This document shows, piece after piece, positions 16,915 to 24,865 of a stretch of 53,821 nt of DNA; positions within the stretch are counted from its first letter, which is position 1, and the number at the start of each line of letters is the position of its first letter. The DNA is taken from assembly GCA_036340215.1 (NCBI GenBank), contig JAYYZF010000058.1, positions 1-53,821 of the forward strand, read 5' to 3'. The DNA is from JABJPE01 sp036340215 (GTDB lineage Bacteria; Pseudomonadota; Gammaproteobacteria; Comchoanobacterales; Comchoanobacteraceae). Position numbers and translations under genes: made by a program. The notes under the pieces were generated by a model. The model was not told where the DNA came from. It did not search any database and was given only the letters and a program-made list of their open reading frames with translations.

Positions 16915-19182
16915 ATGATAAAACCAGATAGTTCTTTGGACAATGAAAAAGTATTGAGTGACTCAATTATAAATGGATCAACATATTATTCAGAGCCAAG
17001 CGATAAATCTTTAGAAAGAAAAGTTGAAGCATATTCTGAAGATATAAAAACCAAAAACTGGTCTAGTAATCTCCGCCCATATCCTAAACTTTTTCAAAAG
17101 TTCTCAAATAGCCTATCTGGTTATTTTTTAACAGCAGGACCTATAATATGTGGTGTAGCCCTAGCTGGTTCAGTTATACCATTTTTTATAAATACTAAAA
17201 TACCTTTTTTACTTTGGCTGTCTAATTACTGGGTTTTAATTCCCTTAGTAGCTATATCTGCGGTTGTCTGGGCTGCGATATATGGAGCGGAAATAAATAA
17301 TATTCTTGAAGACATGTTTTGGGGTAGTAAATTTTCTGCGAAAAAGAAACCTAGTGTATTGTATAGCAAGATAATTCAATATGCTAAGTTCATAAGTGAG
17401 ATAAAAGACTCAAACACTACTGATGAAGATTTCTTGCTACTGCAAAAGCTAGTTAAAACTTACTATGAAAATACAGGTATCAGTTCTGAGGAATTATTAT
17501 CTAACGTAAAATTGCTCTCTGAATATCTAGATCACAATAGGAGCCCTGAAAACAGGACTCATCCTGAAAATACTGTATTTGCCTTCTGCTTAGAATTTAT
17601 TAATGATAGTATTAAGGAAGAAACTTCTAATTTAAATAATAGTCTTGAAAATAAAGAAATTCCTACTGAAGAAACTGTGCTACCAACCGAAGATACATAT
17701 GAAAATGAGGAAAATAGGATATTAAGGGAAAAATATGGTGAGAGTGCTTTACTGAAGATTGAAGCTGAAATTGAAATGCTTAATCTTAATAAAAAGTACC
17801 CTATTCAAAAAACAAAATTTGTGTTTGATATTCTAGGTTGGCTAAATGCTTTCTTAGTAAACTCTGTTGGAGTTGCAATTTCAGGTCTAAGTATTATTGC
17901 CTTTTGCTGTGACATATTATTTAAAGCAGGTTATTTAAGTACAGCAAATATACCAGTAGCATTAGCGACGATCACATTAGTTATATGCTTTGCTGCAGGT
18001 GCAGTAGCAGCATCAGTTCTGACTAGACTTAGAACAAAGGATGTTGGTGAAAATATGTCATATGCATTCTATGGCTGGCTAGAAAAAGATAATAAACTAG
18101 CAATATTCACAACTAAAAACTTTATAATATTCAGCTCATTACTAATAGCACTTATCGTTGCTATAGGTTTTGCTGGCTTTAACTATTACACTGGTTTTTA
18201 CTTTGGCTCGATGTTAGTAGAAATAATGAACGGTAATTTAGAAAACTTAGTTGACCCAAAGTATATTCTAGATGCTAGAAATAGCAACTCATCACTTGGT
18301 ATAATATTTGCCTTAATTGGTTTTGCCTTAACAATTGTTTCAACTAGTTCATTTTTATATGAGGTTGTCTACGGCTGGGTTAATAGTACGGCGAAGAAAA
18401 TAGGAGATTTTTTTCCAAAACTACATGAGAAAAATGATTGGGTTAGTGATTTGCAAGCATATATCATCATCTCTTTGGATATTTTTGCTATAGCAATTCT
18501 TCTCAATATTAATAGCTTCAATCTTTCCTCAGCTATGTTTGCTAGCACTATAACCCTATCACTAATACTACTGGTATCATCATTAGCACTTGCTGCCAAA
18601 TATCCTGTGAAAGCTAAAGAAAATATTGGTTCATTCATGACTAATAGTGTTGTACTAATCATGGCTTTTTCTTGTGCCGCAGTAGCTGCAATTGGTACGG
18701 CAAAAGTTGGGTCATTCTGGTATACTTATCTCCCATCCTTCTTGGCAACAACACCACTCCTACAAATGTATGGATCTTTAGTTTTCGCGGCTGCTATGTT
18801 AGCATTTCCCGCTGTCTTTAGTGGGGCTTTTACTGATATAAATGCTAAGTTCAAGGAGTGGCGTAATCCTAAACATCTACCTGAGGTCTATACTTTAACA
18901 GATCTAAAAAACAGTGATAAAAATCTACCTGCAAGCGAGATTATAAATAATAATAGTTCTCCTGTTAAGGAAGATATTGATGGAAAACTTGGAAAATCAT
19001 CTGTAAATGTAAGACCTGAAGTAAAGAATAAAGATAAGTCTGTTGATAATGACAATAAAGATGAATTTATTAACATATCTCTTGCTGATGATGATGAACA
19101 AAAAGAAACTTTAACCAAAGTAGAAAGTGATGAAGCAAAAGAAATAGCAGACTTGTTTAATCAAGAATTAAATATTTCATAA
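16915..19182 (+). CDS. Large multi-pass membrane protein of unknown function (block gene 2)
   Basis: A 755-residue protein starting at an ATG with AAAGG upstream. A hydrophilic N-terminus is followed by TM segments at about residues 70-125 (YFLTAGPIICGVALAG), then a soluble, Glu-rich region to about 300. Further TM segments run from about 305 to 640; the first carries GWLNAFLVNSVGVAISG, which resembles the NAFVNG helix of the 773- and 906-residue proteins further on. The last 110 residues are soluble and acidic, ending in a run rich in Asp, Glu and Lys. No known domain is visible. The acidic tail recalls E-block secretion signals of Dot/Icm effectors, but this is speculative. Confidence 0.75.
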   Translation: MIKPDSSLDNEKVLSDSIINGSTYYSEPSDKSLERKVEAYSEDIKTKNWSSNLRPYPKLFQKFSNSLSGYFLTAGPIICGVALAGSVIPFFINTKIPFLLWLSNYWVLIPLVAISAVVWAAIYGAEINNILEDMFWGSKFSAKKKPSVLYSKIIQYAKFISEIKDSNTTDEDFLLLQKLVKTYYENTGISSEELLSNVKLLSEYLDHNRSPENRTHPENTVFAFCLEFINDSIKEETSNLNNSLENKEIPTEETVLPTEDTYENEENRILREKYGESALLKIEAEIEMLNLNKKYPIQKTKFVFDILGWLNAFLVNSVGVAISGLSIIAFCCDILFKAGYLSTANIPVALATITLVICFAAGAVAASVLTRLRTKDVGENMSYAFYGWLEKDNKLAIFTTKNFIIFSSLLIALIVAIGFAGFNYYTGFYFGSMLVEIMNGNLENLVDPKYILDARNSNSSLGIIFALIGFALTIVSTSSFLYEVVYGWVNSTAKKIGDFFPKLHEKNDWVSDLQAYIIISLDIFAIAILLNINSFNLSSAMFASTITLSLILLVSSLALAAKYPVKAKENIGSFMTNSVVLIMAFSCAAVAAIGTAKVGSFWYTYLPSFLATTPLLQMYGSLVFAAAMLAFPAVFSGAFTDINAKFKEWRNPKHLPEVYTLTDLKNSDKNLPASEIINNNSSPVKEDIDGKLGKSSVNVRPEVKNKDKSVDNDNKDEFINISLADDDEQKETLTKVESDEAKEIADLFNQELNIS

Positions 19183-19264
19183 CCGAAGTAATACTGCAGT
19201 CATACTCAATCACGCATGCACCACTATACAATTGATGTATATTCAATTCCTTACATAAAAAAGC

Positions 19265-19293
19265 TTGATAAAGTAAAACTTCATTGTTAATAT
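19265..19293 (+). promoter_or_regulatory. Sigma-70-like promoter before block gene 3
   Basis: TTGATA at 19265-19270 and TAATAT at 19288-19293 are separated by exactly 17 bases. The gene's AGGAG ribosome site follows and the ATG is at 19322. This suggests that the QTSGVEM-family genes can be transcribed independently of the two large genes upstream. Confidence 0.6.
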
Positions 19294-19321
19294 CTCAACA
19301 TCATTTAATTAGGAGTACATA

Positions 19322-20350
19322 ATGGCTATTGAGAAAAATGAAAATGAAAAAAAGATTACTTTTCAAACATCAGTTGCAAAAGAAGTTAACACAACAAATG
19401 ACAACAATGAAGAAATTGCTGCTTTTCCTGTGACAGAAGTAGAAGGCAGACCTACAAATGATACAATTTCTGACGTGAATCAAACAACCGATTATCAATC
19501 TCAAAATATCTCCAGAAGTATTCCAGTATTAAACCAAACAGAAGGAGATAGAAGACTTACAAACTTATATAACGCTGTACAAGGAGTAAATGAGAATATA
19601 TCCGCATATAATGAACGTGAGATAACTCGTGAACTGGGTTCTCAAATTTTAATTGAGAGATATAATAATTTTCCCAAGTATTATTATACACAATCTAGTA
19701 AAGAGTCTTTTGCTATCTCTTACTTGTTTAATTTATGCCTACAAACTGCATTTGCCTCAGCTGGTGCTTGGTGGTTAAGTTATACAAATAAATCTTACCG
19801 CGTCAGGGAGGTTGTAACTTCAGTCCTTATCGGAGCTTCAATCTTAGCTCCATTCGTATTTTATTTTGAAAAATTATATTTCTCAGAAGATAATGTAAGC
19901 AAATTATATAAATACCTGACTTATGCTAGAAGGTTAGTGGGGAATATTTTAATTCCTGTTATTGGATATGAAATATTAAAACAAACTAGTGGTGTAGAAA
20001 TGCAACTAGAGCAGCATCTTGCCGCATATACCTTAGGGTCTGTAGCACTATCTATCCCTACTGCAATTCTTACAAGTATTGCTTTACCATATTTATACAA
20101 AGATTATTTCAACCTTGAACGGGATCTTGAAACAATGCTTGAAGTATTTAGAGGAAATGTATTGCAGGCGAGAACAGAAGCTTTACAGCAGACATCGGAA
20201 TCTTTGCAGCAAAGGCAAAGAGTCATAAATTCAGTGTTAGAGATTAATTCAAATAATACTCCAACAACTGGAATAAACTTGGAAGATGGACTTTCTCGAA
20301 TACTTTCACATATGGAGAGTCAAGAGGTAAATCAAAGTAACAGAGTTTGA
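19322..20350 (+). CDS. QTSGVEM-family membrane protein, single module (paralogue a)
   Basis: A 342-residue protein of a family that I cannot name. The first 115 residues are hydrophilic and include AAFPVTEVEGRPTNDTI, a motif shared with its neighbours. RYNNFPKYYYT at about residue 115 opens a module of about 150 residues with four hydrophobic segments. The module contains NKSYRVREVVTSVLIGAS, YKYLTYARRLVGNILIPVIGY and the signature ILKQTSGVEMQLEQHLAAY at about 218. The C-terminal 80 residues are Gln/Ser/Thr-rich and soluble (NNTPTTGINLEDG). The start has a strong AGGAG and a promoter. It is most similar to the next gene, so the two are tandem duplicates. Confidence 0.8.
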   Translation: MAIEKNENEKKITFQTSVAKEVNTTNDNNEEIAAFPVTEVEGRPTNDTISDVNQTTDYQSQNISRSIPVLNQTEGDRRLTNLYNAVQGVNENISAYNEREITRELGSQILIERYNNFPKYYYTQSSKESFAISYLFNLCLQTAFASAGAWWLSYTNKSYRVREVVTSVLIGASILAPFVFYFEKLYFSEDNVSKLYKYLTYARRLVGNILIPVIGYEILKQTSGVEMQLEQHLAAYTLGSVALSIPTAILTSIALPYLYKDYFNLERDLETMLEVFRGNVLQARTEALQQTSESLQQRQRVINSVLEINSNNTPTTGINLEDGLSRILSHMESQEVNQSNRV

Positions 20351-20433
20351 ATAATTAACATTAATTTATCAGCTATTACTTTTTATTTTTTATATAATAG
20401 TAGCAAAGCTACATTCTTTTCATTGATATATAG

Positions 20434-21450
20434 GTGAATATTATGCTTAGAGAAAGAAATGAACATCATGAAAACATTAATTCAGAAATACCAGTTGCAG
20501 AAGAACTTGATGCTGATACAGGAAACGCCTCTATTTCAGCTCTCCCTTTAGCAGAAGCTGAAGCCAGGCCTACAAATGATATTATTGATAATTCAGGCTT
20601 GCCGCAAAATGGGAGCACACCTATCGTGCAAGTAGCAGAAAGTAATAGCGGCATTACAAATTTATTTAATAACCTACAATTCATAGAACAGGAAGAGTAC
20701 ATTAGAGATCGTGAAAGTGAAATGTCTTCTTACTTTTTGGCTGAGAGATATAATAATTTTCCCAAATATTTCTTTACAAAAGCTACTGTAGGTAGTTTAT
20801 TTTTATCATCCTTTTTTGGTTTAGGATTACACTATACGTTTGCCTCAGCTGGCTCTTGGTTGATGAGCTTTATGGATAAGTCTTACCATATGAAGGAAGT
20901 TGCAACTTCAGCTCTAAATGGACATGCAATCTTATGTCCATTAGTTATCTATCTTGAAAATTTATATTTCTCAACAAGTAATAAAAGTAGAGCATATAAA
21001 TACCTAACCTATGCTAGAAGATTAGTAACATTTGTTTTAATACCTATAATTGGCTATACAATATTAAAACAAACTAGTGGCGTAGAGATGCAGATCGAAC
21101 AACACATTGCCGCATATCTATCGGGATCTGCCACATTATTTATCCCCTATTCAATACTTTCGTCTCTTAGTTTACCATATATATACAAAGATTATTTCAA
21201 TATTGAACAGGATATTCAAACATTTAGAGCAAGTATGTTACAGGCAAGAACAGAAGCTTTGCAGCAGAGACTTAGAGTAAATGAACTTCTTAATGGGTTG
21301 CAAACAGTTTTAGCTCAGTCAAATTATAATCCAAATAATACTCCAACAACAGGAATAAACTCAGAAACTAATACAAGCAACACTAGTATAACTAGAGTAA
21401 ACCCTTCAGAAGCAGAGAGTAGTCAGAGTAATATAGTTTTCGACAATTAA
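20434..21450 (+). CDS. QTSGVEM-family membrane protein, single module (paralogue b)
   Basis: A 338-residue paralogue of the previous protein with the same order: a polar N-terminus (SALPLAEAEARPTNDII), RYNNFPKYFFT at about residue 105, four hydrophobic segments, YKYLTYARRLVTFVLIPIIGY and ILKQTSGVEMQIEQHIAAY at about 210. It then has LPYIYKDYFNIEQDI and a polar tail with NNTPTTGINSETN. Its N-terminus also shares DNSGLPQN with the triple-module gene downstream. A tiny hairpin GTAGC-AAA-GCTAC lies about 20 bases before the start region. The role is unknown; it is predicted to sit in a membrane with both termini exposed. Confidence 0.8.
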   Translation: MNIMLRERNEHHENINSEIPVAEELDADTGNASISALPLAEAEARPTNDIIDNSGLPQNGSTPIVQVAESNSGITNLFNNLQFIEQEEYIRDRESEMSSYFLAERYNNFPKYFFTKATVGSLFLSSFFGLGLHYTFASAGSWLMSFMDKSYHMKEVATSALNGHAILCPLVIYLENLYFSTSNKSRAYKYLTYARRLVTFVLIPIIGYTILKQTSGVEMQIEQHIAAYLSGSATLFIPYSILSSLSLPYIYKDYFNIEQDIQTFRASMLQARTEALQQRLRVNELLNGLQTVLAQSNYNPNNTPTTGINSETNTSNTSITRVNPSEAESSQSNIVFDN

Positions 21451-21777
21451 TATTAATTTATGAGCTTTTACTAGGTCATTTTCGTCATATATAGAGTTTC
21501 GTTAAATTAGACGAACGATGAATAACATATATTAATAAATTGTCAGGATATCTAATGAAATCATGAGCAAATAAAGAGCCAAATGAATTTGAAAATCATT
21601 TGGAAATTGCAAGTATATCGCTTCAAGAGTTAAACAATATAAGGCAATAACAACACCTCATGTTTATTGCGAAATTATGATAAAAAAACGCTCTTATTCA
21701 GGTCCATAAGTGAAAAATCTTGACATATAATAACATATCTGACAAGATCTTTTCCAATTAACTAACAGGAATATATT
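21451..21777. other. 327-base intergenic region between paralogues b and c
   Basis: No convincing coding frame is present. The first 70 bases (containing TCATTTTCGTCATATATAGAGTTT) resemble the sequence just after the triple-module gene at 23545-23610, so the 3' flank was duplicated together with the gene. A promoter candidate lies near the right end. Confidence 0.45.
21720..21748 (+). promoter_or_regulatory. Promoter candidate for the triple-module gene
   Basis: A perfect TTGACA at 21720-21725 is followed after 17 bases by CAAGAT at 21743-21748, a weak match to the -10 consensus. The ATG lies 30 bases further on at 21778. Confidence 0.4.
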
Positions 21778-23541
21778 ATGCTTAGACAAAGAAGAAAATC
21801 TCAAGAAAATATGATGTCAGAAGAAAGAGATCCAGAAGGAGTTGAGTCAGTTGTAGGAGTCGCTTCTATTTCATCACAGTCCTCAGCAGAAGATATTGCG
21901 ACAAATGATATAATTAATAATTCAGGTCTACCGCAAAATGAAAGTACACCTAACGTGGAAATATTTGAACAAGATAGTTCTACTACAGAATTAAACAGCA
22001 GTATGCGCTCCTCAGCTGGGGGAGATTCAATCAGGCTCGAAGAACGTCAAATGCCTTCTAACACTTTAGCTGAAAGATTTATTAATTTTGCCGATTACAT
22101 TACAAAAAAAAGTGTTATATTTAGGGAAGATGTACTATTCTTAGTTTATTTTGGAATACAAATTGTACAGCAAGCTGTGGTATGCTCATCTACGGCCTGG
22201 GCATTAAGACTTATGGATAGATCTTACAATATCAAGGAAGCTGTAACTTCAGTTCTAATTGGAACTACAGCTATATTTCCATTAGTTTCTCTTCATGTAT
22301 ACTATACACTTCCCCCTAAAAACAAGGTATTTGGATACATGAGTGCTGCTGGAGTTATATTATTTATTATGTCAGTACCTGTTGTCGGCTATGCAATCTT
22401 AAAGCAAACTAGTGGCGTAGAAATGCATATTGGACAGCACATTTTAGTATATATATCAGGAACTGTAGCAGTAACTGTCCTAGCACTTTCCCCCGGTTTA
22501 ATTTTTAGTTTTTACGATTACGTTACAGAAAAAAGTGTTATAGTTAAGGAAGATGTACTATTCTTAGTTTATTTTGGACTACATTGTGTACAGCAAGCTG
22601 TTGCATGCTCATCTGCGGCCTGGGCATTAAGACTTATGGATAGATCTTACAATATCAAGGAAGCTGTAACTTCACTTCTAATTGGAACTACAGCTATATC
22701 TCCATTAGGTTTTATTCTTGGATTCTATGAAGCAGCTTTCCGCAGAAACTACTTATCTGAATACACGAGTGCTGCTGGAGTTATATTATTGGCTATGTCA
22801 GCACCTTTTGTCGGCTATGCAATCTTAAAGCAAACTAGTGGCGTAGAAATGCATATTGGACAGCACATTGTAGTATATATAGCAGGAATTACCCTATCAC
22901 TTTCCCCCTATTTAATTTTTAAACTTTACAATACTTACCTTACAAAACCAAGTGGTATAGTTAAGGAAGCTGCATTATGCTTTTCTGCATATAGTCTACA
23001 AGCTGTGTTATCCTCATCTGGGGCCTTGGTGTTAGGACTTATAGATAAATCCTACAATATCAAAGAAGCTGCAACTTCAGCTCTAATTGGAACTGTAGCA
23101 CTATCTCCATTATTTGGGCTTCGTGCATACTTATCTAGTTTACAAGATAATCACAACAACGTATATGAATACATGGAATCTGCTGGAAAAACAGTATCCT
23201 TTATATTAATACCTTTTATCGGCCATGAAATCTTAAAACAAACTAGTGGCGTAGAAATGCATGTTGGACAGCACATTGCAGCTTATATAGTAGGATATGT
23301 CACATTGCTTGTCCCATATGTAATAATTTCAGATATGCATTTTGCAAATTTAGACAGAAATAGATCTAACATTCAGCAAACACCAGCAGGATTAAGAGCA
23401 AGAGCTGCACAACAAATATTACAACCTGAAACAAGTAATAATTTACAAGCTAACCAAGCTAACATAGACAACACTGGAACAACTAGAGTAACATCCTCAG
23501 AGCCAGGGAGTATTAATAGCGCCTCAGTTTTAGCTAGCTAA
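21778..23541 (+). CDS. QTSGVEM-family membrane protein with three tandem modules (paralogue c)
   Basis: A 587-residue protein made of a polar N-terminus of about 105 residues, three consecutive copies of the four-segment module and a polar tail. The signature ILKQTSGVEM occurs three times, at about residues 207, 349 and 485, each followed by H(I/V)GQHI. Modules 1 and 2 are also nearly identical in parts of their DNA, while module 3 has diverged and lies closer to the single-module proteins (DKSYNIKEAATSALIG, IPFIGHEILKQTSGVEM). About twelve hydrophobic segments are predicted. The N-terminal NNSGLPQNESTP links it to paralogue b. No known domain is recognisable. Confidence 0.8.
   Translation: MLRQRRKSQENMMSEERDPEGVESVVGVASISSQSSAEDIATNDIINNSGLPQNESTPNVEIFEQDSSTTELNSSMRSSAGGDSIRLEERQMPSNTLAERFINFADYITKKSVIFREDVLFLVYFGIQIVQQAVVCSSTAWALRLMDRSYNIKEAVTSVLIGTTAIFPLVSLHVYYTLPPKNKVFGYMSAAGVILFIMSVPVVGYAILKQTSGVEMHIGQHILVYISGTVAVTVLALSPGLIFSFYDYVTEKSVIVKEDVLFLVYFGLHCVQQAVACSSAAWALRLMDRSYNIKEAVTSLLIGTTAISPLGFILGFYEAAFRRNYLSEYTSAAGVILLAMSAPFVGYAILKQTSGVEMHIGQHIVVYIAGITLSLSPYLIFKLYNTYLTKPSGIVKEAALCFSAYSLQAVLSSSGALVLGLIDKSYNIKEAATSALIGTVALSPLFGLRAYLSSLQDNHNNVYEYMESAGKTVSFILIPFIGHEILKQTSGVEMHVGQHIAAYIVGYVTLLVPYVIISDMHFANLDRNRSNIQQTPAGLRARAAQQILQPETSNNLQANQANIDNTGTTRVTSSEPGSINSASVLAS
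22093..23340 (+). repeat. Intragenic tandem triplication (about 423, 417 and 405 bp)
   Basis: Unit 1 spans about 22093-22515, unit 2 about 22516-22932 and unit 3 about 22933-23340. Units 1 and 2 agree at 75 of 76 bases in 22201-22276 versus 22624-22699, and are identical over 60 bases in 22384-22443 versus 22810-22869. Unit 3 shares the same order of motifs but with many changes. The unit length is a multiple of three and matches one protein module, so this is domain duplication and not a non-coding array. Confidence 0.85.
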
Positions 23542-23674
23542 TATATATTTATATGCTCTTAATAAGTTATTTTCGTCATGTGTAAAGTTTAAATAAATTA
23601 GACTAGCAGAAAACTAAATTCAAAGTTAAAACTTTCGCTTACATGATTATAGCGCAAGTATTTACTTAGAAAAC

Positions 23675-24580
23675 TTGGAAATAGTAACTGTGACTGATGA
23701 AGAAAATATTGAACAAGACAATTGTAGTTTAGAGACTACGGCAAGAATTGTTGCAGAACCTGTTTCATGTATTAATAACGAACCTGTTACAGCATTTCCA
23801 GTAGCACAATCTTATATTTTTAATATATATGATAGACATAATCAGGTTCAAGAAAGAAATTTAGAAACTATTAGAGAATGTGGCGAAATATTAGAAGTAA
23901 GAATAAACAACAATAGGCAAAGAGAGGAGGTCTTAGCCAGGCACTCCCAAATTGATCTAGATAGATATCAAAATTTTCCCAAGTTTTTTTTCACAAGGAC
24001 TAAGTTTTATGTTATTACTCTTTTTTGCCTAAATATTATAGCTATAAATGTTTCATTTGCTGCAGCTGGTGCTGCTATGTTAAGAGTCAATAATATTTCT
24101 TACCATGTAAATGAAGCTACTACTGTCGCCTTTTTTGGCGCATCGCTATTATGTCCTCTAGCTATTTATCTTGAAAGGCTTTTTTACTCTAAGAATAATA
24201 GATCTGAAACATATAAATGTCTTACTTATTTTAGAAGAGTAGCTGTGCCTATTTTAATACCTATAATAGGATATCAGGTTTTAGAACAAGCTAGAGGTGT
24301 TGAAATGCAAATAGGTCAACATCTAACTGCATATGCATTAGGAAGTTTAACATTGTTTTTACCTTATGCATTTCTTACAACCTATATGATTAAATATTAC
24401 AATAAAGGTTGTTTAAATATAGAGCGAGAACTTTATACTATTAGACCTATAAGTATTACACAAACAACTGTCACATCATCTCCTGAAAGAACACAAACAA
24501 ATGCATTATATTCGGATGCTGCTGAAATAAGTTCACATAATATTGAAGAAAGTAATAGTCCAATAATATTAACTCATTAA
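23675..24580 (+). CDS. QTSGVEM-family membrane protein, divergent single module (paralogue d)
   Basis: A protein of about 300 residues, the most diverged of the four paralogues. A polar N-terminus contains EPVTAFPVAQ, matching the AAFPVTE motif of paralogue a. RYQNFPKFFFT at about residue 92 opens the module, and the signature is changed to VLEQARGVEMQIGQHLTAY at about 202. The GVEM and QH positions are kept, marking them as the functional core. Four hydrophobic segments and a polar tail follow. The start is uncertain: TTG at 23675 or GTG at 23690, with only a weak ribosome site for either. Confidence 0.75.
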   Translation: MEIVTVTDEENIEQDNCSLETTARIVAEPVSCINNEPVTAFPVAQSYIFNIYDRHNQVQERNLETIRECGEILEVRINNNRQREEVLARHSQIDLDRYQNFPKFFFTRTKFYVITLFCLNIIAINVSFAAAGAAMLRVNNISYHVNEATTVAFFGASLLCPLAIYLERLFYSKNNRSETYKCLTYFRRVAVPILIPIIGYQVLEQARGVEMQIGQHLTAYALGSLTLFLPYAFLTTYMIKYYNKGCLNIERELYTIRPISITQTTVTSSPERTQTNALYSDAAEISSHNIEESNSPIILTH

Positions 24581-24829
24581 CATAAAATACTATCTTGTTA
24601 ATAAATTAGCCTTACCCTCATGGGGAGATTACTACATAAACATGGAATATGTTACGAGTAATAATTCCTAGAAAACATCGCATATCAAACATAAAAAATA
24701 GTTGAAATAATCCTAAAATATAGCATATATCTAAGCTTACTTTAGATTAAATTACATCTAAATCAACACACTCAGTTGCATATGATTTAACCAAGATTAA
24801 ATGTCTTTTCAGCAAATATAGCTCTGATG

Positions 24830-24838
24830 TGCTATACT
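24830..24838 (+). promoter_or_regulatory. Extended -10 promoter candidate before block gene 7
   Basis: TGC followed by TATACT (24833-24838) forms an extended -10 element 27 bases before the ATG at 24866. The -35 region is poor, as is usual for extended -10 promoters. The rest of the 273-base spacer from 24581 shows nothing else recognisable. Confidence 0.4.
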
Positions 24839-24865
24839 AAATTTAGAATATAGTTGGATATAAAA

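Noticed and set aside
22093..23340. A CRISPR-like or satellite array
   Set aside because: The units are over 400 bp, in frame and coding, without short repeats separated by unique spacers. They are duplicated protein modules.
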